Of a stretch of 64,000 bases of DNA, positions 33,289-44,900 are shown piece after piece. The stretch spans positions 47,358,580-47,422,579 of the forward strand of contig NC_088678.1 of the NCBI RefSeq assembly GCF_950023065.1, in the 5' to 3' direction. This DNA is from Planococcus citri (lineage: Eukaryota; Arthropoda; Insecta; Hemiptera; Pseudococcidae). Within the stretch, counting starts at the first letter, position 1; each line of letters starts with the position of its first letter. The position numbers were made by a program, and so were the translations under genes. The notes below the pieces were generated by a model. It ran no database searches and was not told the origin of the DNA. It worked only from the letters and a program-made list of their open reading frames with translations.

Positions 33289-34170
33289 GTGTCATTCCGT
33301 AGGTAAAGGGCCCATTTGGTCGTTTTTATTTATCGAGATAATTGTGTTTTTAGTGAAACAGTTGAAAAAATCGAAAATCGAGGTCTTGATGGATTTCGGT
33401 GTAGAACATATCCGACTATCTCGTGTCGAAGTATCAAGGCCGCAGGTGCGCCCCAAGCAGAGAAAAACGGAACTAAAGTTTTTCTATAAAGGGCCCATTT
33501 GGTCGTTTTTGCTTTTTAGCAGTAAATTCGCTTCCAAAAAAATACCCTACAAATTATACTGCACCTAGTTGCCAGTGGCAACATGTATACCATTCAAAAA
33601 CAAAAGTTATGTTGGTGCAGGGTTAGCCGTGTGACACTGACAACGAATCGCGGAGCAGGATGTCAGGGTTCGAATCCCGCTCGGGGAAGAAATTTTTTGA
33701 AAATTTTTTTTCATGATTTTTATTTTTACAAGTTGAATTTTGACAGAAAATGTAATTTAATCATTTTTTTTCTGCTTTTGAACTGAGTAATGAATTTTTA
33801 TGCAAAATTTAAATTTATTAATCATTGTTTTTCAGGCTTAAAATACTCATAAACATGAAAATATTGAGTAAAAAAAATCGCTATTGCAGGTGGGTAGTAA
33901 TATTTGACATCAGAAACAATAATCTTCAATTTTAGGTATGAAGGTTTTTGGATTACGTGAAATTTCAGTTTTTTTCAGAAAAAAAAACTTTGAAGGCAAT
34001 TTTCTCAAAAGTTGAGTTTTTCAAATTTTTAGTTCTGGATTTTTTTTGGAGTTTTTTTTTGCACTTTTTGGGCTTCTATCCAGCTCATATGATTGCTCCA
34101 GAGGTCTACTTTACCCCCCCACTCCTAACTCAATATCGACCAAATGGGCCCTTTACCTGCGGAATGACAC
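33289..34170. mobile_element. 882-bp element with 34-bp terminal inverted repeats
   Basis: The left end (GTGTCATTCCGTAGGTAAAG..., 33289-33322) and right end (34137-34170) are inverted copies with one mismatch. AAT sits outside both ends (33286-33288, 34171-34173), a possible 3-bp target duplication. A third, direct copy of the inner TIR part (AAAGGGCCCATTTGGTCG) lies at 33488-33505. The interior holds a tRNA-like SINE head at 33603-33690 and no transposase. At its right side it interrupts a gag-like frame. Superfamily uncertain. Confidence 0.7.
33603..33690 (+). repeat. tRNA-derived SINE-like head with perfect B box
   Basis: GGTTCGAATCC at 33667-33677 matches the RNA polymerase III B box. 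About 55 nt upstream, GGGTTAGCCGTGTGAC is an A-box-like candidate. The stretch does not fold as a clean tRNA by eye, so I read it as a SINE head rather than a tRNA gene. It lies inside the TIR element. Confidence 0.45.
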
Positions 34171-34173
34171 AAT

Positions 34174-34357
34174 AGTCATGAGAAGCAATACTCGCATGGA
34201 GCGCCTGATTCTCCTGAGGAATTTGGTTGGATTTAGCAATCCGAGTAGTAAGCTGAATTTGAGTGGCCTGTGCCTCAGTCAACTTAATGATTGCATCAGC
34301 CATTCTATCAATTATCACACTACCACCAGAACTGACAGCACCGCTTTGGTTAGACAT
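34174..34357 (-). pseudogene. Retroelement gag-like N-terminus truncated by the TIR element
   Basis: An ATG-initiated minus-strand frame reads MSNQSGAVSSGGSVIIDRMA, DAIIKLTEAQATQIQLTT and ENQALHASIASHDY, then runs straight into the terminal repeat. The glutamine- and alanine-rich helical start resembles gag N-termini. Family uncertain. Confidence 0.35.
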
Positions 34358-34509
34358 ATAGATAGGGGACAGGGAGCGAGAAGCATGGCATTTCCGGAAA
34401 CTTGGATAAGTGGAACTTACTACCTAGTTTAGATTCACAAAAATTTTTGGGGTTTTGTTATATTCCAAAGTAAATCAAAATAAAATTGAACTCAAGTTTG
34501 AAGTTTGAA

Positions 34510-34664
34510 ATTTCAATTTTTACTTTCCGAACAGCGCGAAGCGATGTATAGGAAAGTATTGTTTTCGGCCGGAAAATGAACTTTGGAATTTACACTCCTT
34601 TTTGAATTTCGACTTCACACAAGTTTGTTTTGAGCAATTTTGAGATGATGTGTGTATGTATGTA

Positions 34665-34731
<67 letters not shown>

Positions 34732-35125
34732 CAAAAAATGTCTGTACACGCGATAAAAAGCGACCTAATGATGATATCTCATTGAAATTTGCACAGATGG
34801 TCGGAAGTATGGTAAAGACGGCACAGTAAGAATTTGGAGTTTGTAAGTGCCATAAAAAAAATTTTATGAGCCTTTAAATGCGAAAAATGAACGTATAGGC
34901 AACCCCAACATTTGTCAAGGCTTAGTCTTTACGTGGTAAACATCACACATGTTTTGTCTCCTTTTAGTTCACCTGCAGTAGAAACTCATAAGGCGCGGTC
35001 CGAATTAGTTACGCTTTATTTTAAAGTGATTATTTTATGAATACGCCGCATCGCCATGGCGGGGTGGGTGTTTCTCATTTTTACGATTTTTCGATACCTC
35101 CTTTATGTTCGGAAAGTTTGTGATG
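34510..35125. repeat. Dispersed-repeat unit bounded by CTTTCCGAACA, with (TG)n
   Basis: ACTTTCCGAACA (about 34523) recurs inverted as TGTTCGGAAAGT (about 35107). The interior contains a TATG/TG microsatellite (34650-34731) and short palindromes such as GATGCGTAGCATC just outside the right end. Looks like a non-coding repeat family unit rather than unique DNA. Confidence 0.4.
34650..34731. repeat. (TG)n/(TATG)n microsatellite
   Basis: About 80 bp, with TATG units flanking a pure TG core of about 50 bp. Confidence 0.95.
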
Positions 35126-35129
35126 CGTA

Positions 35130-36105
35130 GCATCAGATTTTTAAAAAGGGGATAAAATTTAATAAAATTAAATTAGAAATAAAATTAAAATTTAACATAT
35201 CAAATTAGAATTTAAAATCTTAAGAAATTACCAGATCCAAAAAGAAAATAATTTGATAAAAATTAAAAAAACTAAAATGAAAATAAATAATAAGTATAAT
35301 AAAATGATAAAAAAAACTCACCAGCAAGCTTGGTAGATATATTAAAAATTAAAAATTCACGAATTGGATTAAAAAGTTTACACTTTGATTTTAAAAAAAA
35401 AAGAGAAAATAAACACAAAAAAAACTTGGGGAAAATATTACAAACAAAAAGTGAGGAGATTAAAATTTGACTTGAAATAAAATACTTTAAAAAACACAGT
35501 AGCAAATAATGTGGTCTCAGAGAATTGGGAGTATAAAAAGATACTGACTTTTGGCCATTTCCTTTTGTTGTATATGTATATCAAAATTCTATCCTAAACC
35601 AAGAGGGTAATGCCGCCAGTTCAAAGAAATTGCCACATTGGTCATCATAATATGAAAAATCAATAATTTAAAAGAATTTTGGGGTACAAATGCGGCAACC
35701 AGTTGGTCAAAAAGGCTGACGCATTATGTTGCAATAATTGCTAGAAAAAATACATAGGGTAAATTCCAGAAAAATGAGAATAATCAACATGACTTAAGTT
35801 ATAAGTTTCCCATATGAAAGAGTCTAATAAAGGTAGTTTTTAAGAAGGAAATGCGGCAAGAGTAAAAGATGACTAATGGGCAAAAAAGTTTACCTAAGTA
35901 ATGGTACCTATGCAGTATGCGCTTTTTACACTATCTAGGTATCCAGACAGTGTTAAAAGGCCAACACACTCGTTTTATCATTTAACACCACTGTATGTAA
36001 ACAGATGGGTGTAAAAGTAGCTATTTGGTGCTTGCACCTTGAAATGTAAAAATATGTAAGTATCCGGATGTTTAAGAGACAGAGAGAATCCAAATACAGT
36101 TAAAG
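35130..36105. other. AT-rich, no gene recognised
   Basis: No coding signal. 35160-35500 is a very A-rich stretch. Confidence 0.4.
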
Positions 36106-36107
36106 CT

Positions 36108-36380
36108 ATATCATTACCTTAATGCCAAATCCGAGTATGTCCATCCAAAAAAACATCGTCGTTTTGCGTCACTGATAAGACTCTGGGAAGCCCTGAATTG
36201 AAAAATTTGCATCTGAGTAGTGAGTACAGTTAAAATGCACCACCGAAGATGCACGAAGCTGACCGATGTTCAATCAGAATCAACAAACCATTCCGAGCAT
36301 ATCCGAACCTTATCAGTGATGCGTAAAATCGTACTTTTTTTGTATGGACATACTCGGATTTGGCATTAAGGTAACGATAT
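36108..36380. mobile_element. 273-bp MITE-like unit with ~70-bp inverted arms
   Basis: The left arm (36108-about 36180, ATATCATTACCTTAATGCCA...) and right arm (about 36310-36380) are complementary over roughly 70 bp, including CCGAGTATGTCCAT and the CACTGATAAG inner edge. A single-copy loop of about 130 bp separates them. No coding content. Structure fits a MITE; the target duplication is unclear. Confidence 0.65.
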
Positions 36381-36384
36381 GCAT

Positions 36385-39300
36385 CAATTTTTTCCTATTC
36401 AAATAATTTTCTCGTTGCTACGTAAAATCACATCACTGGTATAGAGGACTGAAAGAGGTATCAAATTTCAAAGGCACTATGTCAAGTCAGGTAGATGAAA
36501 TCTCATTAAGAAAGGGGGAGGATGTGACTGAGGCACTGTACAGGTTTTGTCATTTTAGAAGCAAAATTTTTTTATATAACCCCATACATCAAGAATCCTT
36601 CGTTCAGACCTTTATTATGTGGATGTAGAAAGGTAAAAAAAATTCCTGGGTGTCCCCGCTCTTAAGTGAACTTTTTCGTACAAATTCAGGACATGTTCTT
36701 TTTTTTCAAATCCATTCTCAAAACTGAATTGAAAATTTTAATCGGGTACTGGTTTTTCAGACAATTTATATCAAGAAATTAGTTCACTGAAACGAACTCA
36801 ACTCAATTTTACCGGACATGGGGAATCTCTCAACCTCGATCGTGTATGCTTACGGAGATGTGAGATCGTAGACATAGTTGCATGTCTTCTTACATTTTAC
36901 TATGCTTAAATGCTCGCCAATCGTGAATAAAAACTCCTCCCAAGACTTTGAACTTGATTTTTATACGCACTGTAGAGTGTACTCTGCGTACTTAACTCTT
37001 ATACCGTGTAAGTAAAGTACTGTGAGTATGCAGCGATAGGTCGAAGGGTTAAATCAGATTGACGGTCACGTTCGCTTCCATTAGCATATTTTTTCCTATA
37101 CTTTGTGTGGCATACTTACGGCTGGTCGAAAACGCTGGTCAACATCTATCTTCGGCGATTCCTATATTCCAATATACTGGTACATTATTCAATTTTACAT
37201 TTTTACTTAGTAGGTATAGCCAAGCGTGTAATTTGGAAATTGACGATGAATTCAACGTATCAACCCATCGTCGTATTCCATGCTACCAAACTCATCTCGT
37301 GGGCTGGCGATCGTTTTAATTCGTTAATTCTCTCAAGTATTTAACATCTTCGTGATTTTCTAATTCTAATGAATGAAAACGTATCGCTAATAAAACCTGG
37401 AACATTGGTCGTCATTAATTTTCCGTATACGAGTAAATTTATCTGGTTTTATGTTCGTATCTCTACTCGTAGGTATAGGTTTACCTAGCATACCATATCT
37501 GCAAAAGTGGACAGTCCAGCGTAAACTTGCGCATATTTTTCTCACATAATAGCGCATAATCTCGGAATTTTTTCTATACGCTTTGTATTGTTTCATTAAT
37601 AATCCGTCGACTGTAATTAACGTGAAAGTGATTTATGGTCGGCATTCAAAATTCCTGCATTTCATAACCGATTAAATTCATCGATTGTACCATCGAAAAA
37701 TTCATCCGGGGATTACCAAGCTCCGCTCGAATACCACCAATTACTTCTACCTAATTGAATAGTCCCGAGATCCTCGCCATTCTTCACTTTACCTTATGTA
37801 TCATTCATCAATGCATCATTCATACACTTATTGCCACCGTAAATATTCGCGTACCTATACGAATATACGATGCATCTCATCAGCCAATCTTACATAATCG
37901 TGTATATTTTCGTCTACGTTAAGGCTATAGCCAGCCATTCTTTGTAGTTAATTTAATTCACACTTTTGAATATAACGTAATTCGTGGTTATAAATTTGTT
38001 TTTGTAAATGAACCAACGGTAATCGCGCGCTTATTGTAAATTAGCCTATGAGAAATGTACCCATCGTAAAATGTGTATCACGTAGCTAGACACTTCTTTT
38101 GATCCATTCTGCGCTCCCTTTCTATTTTTTTTTTACTTTTTTTTTTATTTATGTAACGTTTTTCGTCAAACCAAACGTTGCTAGTAGGTACAGGTAACAT
38201 TGTATTTGTAATAAGTACATGATTGCGATGAATTTGCGTTGAAAATTTCAAAACGTAATCAAATCATTCACCAAATGTGTGTGTGCTCGTTTGAGATGTA
38301 CATATTTCTACAAGCTCCGCATTATATGTAGTAAGTGTACTTACGAGATCATTACGCGAAAAGTGAACCATTGTATTGGTAAATTTCGATTGATGATGAA
38401 CTCGACTGTAGCTGAGGTCTTCTATTATCGTTTGATTGACTTGAACAAAAGGTACATTACCTACATACACATGTGAAAAATATCACAAATGCTTATGTAG
38501 TTCTGTAGATAGGTCAAAAATTACTTAATGCGGAGTTTCAGGATTTTCGATCTTTTTTTCGGGAATTCAGCAGTTACAAAACGTGTCTTAAAATTATTTT
38601 TCAGCATTGAAACTAACAATTTACTAACGATAAATCTGTTTCCTCCAACTCTTCGTTCACTCCCCTATCTATTCAATCTCAGATTTTTTGACAAGGGGAT
38701 CGTCGTTCATAATTTTGAAAATGTTGTGCAGTCTTATCGTAGGTACATACACATAGGTATTTGATAGTTTTACCTTTTATGAAATGAATTGGAACCAAAG
38801 AAATACTGCAGTATAGGTACGTTAGGGTGCCTGATGACAAGGAAATTTACTTTGAATGAGAGAATACCTACTTACTAAAATTTCGTTTACCGCAATTGCT
38901 GAATGCTTAGAAAACGGGAAAAAATGTGACAAATTTCACAAATGGGTAAAAAAAGTATCATACTGAAAACTAAAAAAAAAAAATGCCATGAAAAATGAAC
39001 TTATAGAGAATGAAAACATACGAGTACGTGAATTAAAATGAAAGAAATCTTCGAAGACGTCTTCTATTGAAAAATAAAAAATGATCAGAGTAAATGCTGA
39101 AATAAATTACCCAACTATTCTAATGATAATGATTATAAATGCAAAATAAATGCAATTAAAGTAAAATGATTAATAATAAAAATTTAAACTGTAGATAAAC
39201 TTGAAATGAATACAATGTAAAAAAAGCAACAAAAAAATGTCTTTAATCTTCGGATTCAAGAAAAAAAATGATTAAAATTAAAAATAACAAATATAAGAAA

Positions 39301-39600
39301 TGCAATAACATCAAGAAAATAACAAGTAATGATGTCATTAACATTGTAGAAGTCAGATGTGTCCGTATGCTCTCGATCCGCTAGTCAAAATCCTAAGAGT
39401 ATTTCCCTTGTTTTTCCCCATTTTTTAGAACAGAAATAATTATTATTAAAAACAAACAAATACACACATTTTTTTCCAATTTTTCTTTATCGGAAATATC
39501 AACAATTACAAAATATTATGATATTATAGGTAAAAAAATAAAAAAAATATTGAAATGCAGGAGATTGAAAATATGTAGTAAAATATTAAAAACAAAGAAG
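36385..39600. other. No gene recognised
   Basis: 36.8-38.5 kb looks like unique, moderately complex DNA with no splice-bounded frame I trust; 38.8-39.6 kb is A-rich. Confidence 0.4.
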
Positions 39601-39604
39601 TGTA

Positions 39605-40058
39605 ATTTCTGGTAGTTTGGCTTCAGGTTTTATTCCACTTGACTTGGAAATTTCCTTTTGGATCGGTTTTTGGCTCAAATTTAATTTTTTCTTCAACACT
39701 ACACTCAAATTTCTTACTGCGGATTCTAAGGAATTGCGAAGTTCATACTGGCTTTTGGCTTCAGCATCCTTACAATTTTCCTCAATTTGATTCTGCTCTT
39801 GTGTGAGGTAACTTTTCAGCTCATTTACAGAGTTGAGCAGTTCACACTCAAATTTCTTACTGCGGATTCTAAGGAATTGCGAAGTTCATACTGGCTTTTG
39901 GCTTCAGCATCCTTACAATTTTCCTCAATTTGATTCTGCACTTGTGTGAGGTAACTTTTCAGCTCATTTACAGAGTTGAGCAGTTCTTCTATCTCAATAT
40001 GATCATCACTGCACTGGTTCGTCTGGATGGATGCCTGGCGGGGGTTGAGCGCATCCAT
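39605..40058 (-). pseudogene. Retroelement gag-like N-terminus with 143-bp tandem duplication
   Basis: From an ATG at 40058 the minus strand reads MDALNPRQASIQTNQCSDDH, IEELLNSVNELKSYLTQVQN, QIEENCKDAEAKSQYELRNS. A 143-bp near-identical direct duplication then repeats the coiled-coil segment in another frame before LNLSQKPIQKEISKSSGIKP and EAKLPEIT. A coiled-coil start followed by 'KLPEI.L' is typical of BEL/Pao or gypsy gag. Because 143 is not divisible by three, the duplication itself frameshifts the ORF. Confidence 0.5.
39701..39986. repeat. 143-bp tandem duplication, two nearly identical units
   Basis: Units start at 39701 and 39844 with about one substitution seen (CTCTTGTG versus CACTTGTG), so the event is recent compared with the decay of neighbouring elements. 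Confidence 0.9.
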
Positions 40059-40374
40059 TTTGGTTGTTGGTTGGTTGAATTACGAATGGTACATTCGAAA
40101 TTTGGTTAATTTTTGTGAACAGTTTATTCACTGATTTTTTTTCAAAAATACACGAACGTACACATTCGCGAATTTATTCACTCGTCAAACCAAACATTTT
40201 TTACAAGTTTAAAATCAAAATGTTTTTTCATATGGGTGCAATTTTTAATTACTCGTGTTTCGTAACTGCAGTAGCGGTAGGGTACTTATATCGTTCATTT
40301 GTATTTTGAGCATTGATGTCCTGTGCAATGATAAAGTTTTTGTAAACAGCTTTGGGGTGAAGTTTTATTTTTAA

Positions 40375-40653
40375 TTATACATAACTAGAAAAACATGAAA
40401 ATTTGGAATTCAAATTGAATTTTAAATGAATCGCATGATCAGTAATGGGATATGCAATAGTACATAGTTTATTCAACTTTTCTGCTACAGTTCTTAGATG
40501 TTCATAATTTTGTGCATTAGCCCAAAAATTATGAAGACCCGTCGTGTATTCTGCTGACATAGGATTTTTCAGATAATCTAACAATTTTTCGAAATTGGCC
40601 AATTCTTTTTTGATGAGAGCGGCACATTCGAGTTTTAATTCATCCAAGCACAT
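40375..40653 (-). CDS. Open frame of unknown status
   Basis: An ATG-initiated minus-strand frame of 92 codons: MCLDELKLECAALIKKELAN, FEKLLDYLKNPMSAEYTTGL, VAEKLNKLCTIAYPI. It has a plausible amphipathic helical composition. It may be part of a transposon or a small host gene. Unrecognised. Confidence 0.25.
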   Translation of the reverse strand: MCLDELKLECAALIKKELANFEKLLDYLKNPMSAEYTTGLHNFWANAQNYEHLRTVAEKLNKLCTIAYPITDHAIHLKFNLNSKFSCFSSYV

Positions 40654-40659
40654 CGGTTA

Positions 40660-41780
40660 CATATACATATCTGTAACTGAAACAGTCATAGATGCTAGGA
40701 AACAAACAAAATCGAAAAAAAAGACAGAAAAGGCCAAAAACTAGCCACGATTATTTCTGGTTTTGGTTTTTGGTTCACAGTTTTTTTCTACTTATTTTTG
40801 GTTACTTAATTGGTTTTGACCAAATATTTATTATTTTTGGTTTTGAGTTTTGCACACTAAAAAAAAAAAAAAAAAGGGATGTGTGAAGTGAGAGGTGTAG
40901 GGAAGGTGTGAATGGGTTTTTCAGGGAGGCGTGTGCGGGGGTGAGGTGTGCAAAGTTTGTGAGAAGGCTTAGTCTGGTCACTTATGGTTGCAGAGGTCAC
41001 TTGTTTGAAGCGTGCTTCAACTACACCTCTACCACAAAAAAAAAACGATTTATATTTGGTTTTTTCTTTGTTTTCGGTTTTCGGTTTTTAACAGTTTCAA
41101 CTCCTGGTCTTGGATTTATAACCTCAAATACTATCTTTCAAACGCGGACCGTTTTTCCCAAAACATGTAGGGTAGGAATTGGACCAGGATTTTTTCGAAA
41201 ATACCTTCTCTTTTGAGGACCCATATTTTCCCCCAAGGTATACCTTCAGAGCCCAAATTTTTTTTGAGTGACTTACACCTAAAAATGATTGACTCTATTG
41301 AATCTGTTCCAAATCCTCAAATATTTCTTTTTTCGCGATCCACCCAAAGTTGGTATTTTTACTTTGTTAATACGTATACTTATTTTGAAAAATCCAACTA
41401 ACCAATTTTTCAAACAAAGAATTACCTAGAGTAATCAATTAAGAAAAAAATAATCGACTTTGATAAATTCAAGTGTAAGCGCGAATTACAAATTGCAGTG
41501 CCCATCTTGCATTACCAATCATGGATTCCAAATTGATTAGAATCCTACATAGTAACCTTGATCTACTGAACTGTCGTCAGCCACTGCTAGTTGTATTGAG
41601 TAATCTTTCATTTGGTTTGCGGTTTTCATTGACAATATCATTTCATAGACAAAATTCGCGAGCAGTGAGTTAATAATCTCATGAAATAGTATAATGCTTG
41701 CAAAGAATATTTTCATGGGCAGGTACAATTAAAACACTGTAGATAAACTAGACAAACGAGTTGAAGAGCAATTTTGGTTA
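40660..41780. other. No gene recognised
   Basis: Contains an A-rich run (40858-40875). A minus-strand open stretch at 41540-41730 (ANQMKDYSIQLAVADDSSVD) is protein-like, but no convincing splice sites were found. Confidence 0.3.
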
Positions 41781-41787
41781 CGCTTAC

Positions 41788-41900
41788 CATACACCCCAAG
41801 AGTCAATTGTAAGCATCATCATCTTAAAAGGCTTACTTTGCATATTCTTTCTAAGAGCACCAGCACGCGTCGCTCGGTCACTCGTCATCTTCACTGGTAG
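41788..41900 (-). CDS. Candidate start-codon exon of a minus-strand gene
   Basis: A long polypyrimidine acceptor (TTTTTTTTTTCAG, just above 41900) is followed 12 nt later by an ATG (41888-41886) and the frame MTSDRATRAGALRKNMQ. Two donors follow in the open frame: CAAA|GTAAGC (exon ending at 41837) or GTATG|GTAAGCG (exon ending at 41788, adding SKPFKMMMLTIDSWGV). The arrangement is that of a second exon carrying the start codon behind a 5'UTR intron. The protein is not recognised, and the next exon was not found with confidence. Confidence 0.4.
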
Positions 41901-41904
41901 CTGA

Positions 41905-44900
41905 AAAAAAAAACAAGAATCGACAATGGCATCCTCGTGCGGTGCGCTCAGCGCTGCGGCTGAACTGGCTATTATTTCATTAACCGTGAAAGGTGATTCA
42001 AAATACGCACACGCTTACCTACCTCACCTGTGTTTTTCTCTGCTCGATCTTCATACACGCGTTATAATGCTGGCAATTAAAAAACTAACCATATTCGTTT
42101 TTTATTGTGACCTGGTTCACAAGTGTGTGTAGTTCGAGGTATTCGCTAAGCCGAAGAAGACCAAGACTGAAAAAAGAATCTCGCTTCTCTCGTTTTGTAT
42201 TCACAATTCTCACGAAATACCTTCTTTTTCATTTGCTCGTTTGCGTTTTCTTTGACCTACACAAGAATCAGCTTCGATGCCGCCGCCAAACGTTTAATTA
42301 CGAAAAGTACATAAGTACATATAAGACGAGCACCAGTACCTACAGTTTCAATTTTATTTATACTCTCGTACCTTAGTTCGGCTCATCCGCCATTTAAAAT
42401 GGGTTAAAATGCTCGGATTAGGCGATAAAAGTGATTTCCTTTTAAGTGTTTCGTAGATACATTTATGTATTGAATTTAATTCAACATCAACATCACGCGT
42501 CATCGCGTTTTTGCTTCAGCAGCATCGTGATTTCGTCATTTTTTTTCCTAATATTACAATATAGGTACATATTTGTACGTACGTGGTATGTACCTATTTG
42601 TAAACCTTATTACAGCTACTATGTACCTGCCTGCTTTGTTACGGGTACCCAAGCCGACTTCTAAACAATTAAGGCTGAAAAGACGATTCAAAATTGATAA
42701 AGAAAAAATATGGAAAAAAGTAAAAGCGAAGTGGAATACATAGAAATTGAGCTATACCGAACGAGCTGATTTATGTGGTAACAACGACGCTTCGAACTTG
42801 ATAAGGAAAAAAAGTTGAAAAGTTTTGAAAAAAACGAGGTTGATTCTATAATTCGATGGCTGATAAATGGCATACGTAGTGTCAAGTTGAAATGTCCAAC
42901 GGTAGGTATTTGAGCGAGTATTTTGCGCGAAAAATTAATTAACAGTTTGTTTCGGGCGTGTTGTGGATCTTTACTTTACGTGGTCGGTATTCTATGTTGC
43001 GGTTATTGCTTTTTGAAATGTTTACAATGCGGATGATTAAACGGTTTTTAAGGTGAGTTTATTTAATGGAAATTCACTGGCGTATCTTTTCAAGTCGTTT
43101 TAAATGTACAGAGTACGTGTGTCGCGAGCCATTTGAACTATTTTTTGATATTTTTGGTATAATAGAATACTGTATCAACGATTTGAATGAATTGGATAAC
43201 GTATCTGATTTTTAAAGCTTGGAAAATGAAAAATAGGTCATCGTGGTCCAATCTAGAAAGAGAAATTCGTCGCTTAGTGACGAATCTCGCTCTTTTTTTG
43301 GTATAGTGGAATTTTCCTGTTCCGAATTCAATTCTTGGGAATACCTACACTATACAGTAGCTAACTGAGAATTGAATTTGATATAAAACTCGCATCATGC
43401 ATTATGGTACTTGAGAAATAGGAGTCCACTTTCGCATCTTCGTCGTGTACTCACTCCGAAGATGAGTCAATATACCAATGAAAATGGTGCCCGAGTACAA
43501 GAGTACAATGGACGCGAATTTGAGAGAATTGGATTTTCAAGTCGGAAGGCATTTTTTTCTCACTCAAGGCTCATTTAAAATAGGTAGCTGGTGTCCTTAA
43601 TCGTCGTTGTCATTTTACTTCTTTGAAACGATGGATCCGAGATTTGACCCCCCCCCCCTCCATTTCATTGATGATGCTAATTCACCTATGCAAATTAATT
43701 GTTGACAGATTTTGAAAAAATCATTTTCTATTAAGAAAACTCTTTAAAGAAAGAAAGAGCCATCAGATTTTTGCTGGGACGCATAATTCATCATTTTTCA
43801 AAATCATGAAGCATAAACGATATTCTTGCGGCGAAAAGTGAAAAAACAGTGCAATCTTGAGTCTAAGCCAATGTTCCAATTAATTGGGCACGATATAAAA
43901 AAAATTGATTTTTGGTGATTTTTCAGTCGGTAAGTAAGGTTTATAGAGATTTCGAATAATTTTTGAAAGTTTTACTTCCCATCTGGAAACATCACTGATG
44001 TTTTTCTCCCCTTCGGAAGAGTTGAAAGCAAAAGTTTCGAAACTTTTTAACAATCCTTGGCTAATTTTCCTAGAAAAATCATAATTTGGTTAAACTGAGG
44101 TAGAAAGTTGTTTGCTTCACATCTCATCATTGACCTTCCGAATTGACTGGTTGCGGTTTTGCGCGGTTTTGGAGCTTTCAAGTTTTCAGTTTTGGAAAAA
44201 TTTGTTGTACAAAAAAATGAAAATAACGGCTCAACGTTGATAAACCTCATATATTTATTGTTTTTGTGACCCTTTCGATCGATTTATTTTAAGCTCATTT
44301 CGTTCTGAATCCGTATCTGCCTGCCCAAACTGCCCAAACCCAAAATTTTTTCACGTGCGATTATTTTAGTTTACAATATTGTAGTAAATGGTCGAAAAAA
44401 AATTAACAAAACGAAAGAACTAGAGTAAATTAACATTATTACCAATATATAAAATTAAAAATCGATAACTTTACAATGATGGCACCTTACCTTAAGTAGT
44501 AAGTACCTATATAGAGGTAAATGTCTAATTAATATTACAGTGTTATGCGTAGCATCTGCTACAACGTCAACATCATAGTTTCTTTATTCAACTATGATCT
44601 CTATGCGCCTGTCTTTTAGCATACTGACCTTCCTAAAAAAAATTAATTTCAATATGTCTACCGAAGTCGTCATAAGGTCATCCTTTTGGCCAAAAATTGA
44701 TGAAGTAGCCTCAAAATTGAATGATAATTTGTCAATTATTACTATAAAAGTTATTGTCAAATTGACCTTTTAATTACTGAAAAATATCATAAATTGTTGA
44801 AAAAATTGGCATAGATACCTACCTATAATTAAGCAAAATTTTGCGAAAATTTCTTGCAAATTTGCTCAAATTAAATGCCATAAAAATTGTTTGAATATAC

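Noticed and set aside
33603..33690. Functional tRNA gene
   Set aside because: B box is perfect but acceptor and anticodon stems do not pair by eye; better read as a SINE head.
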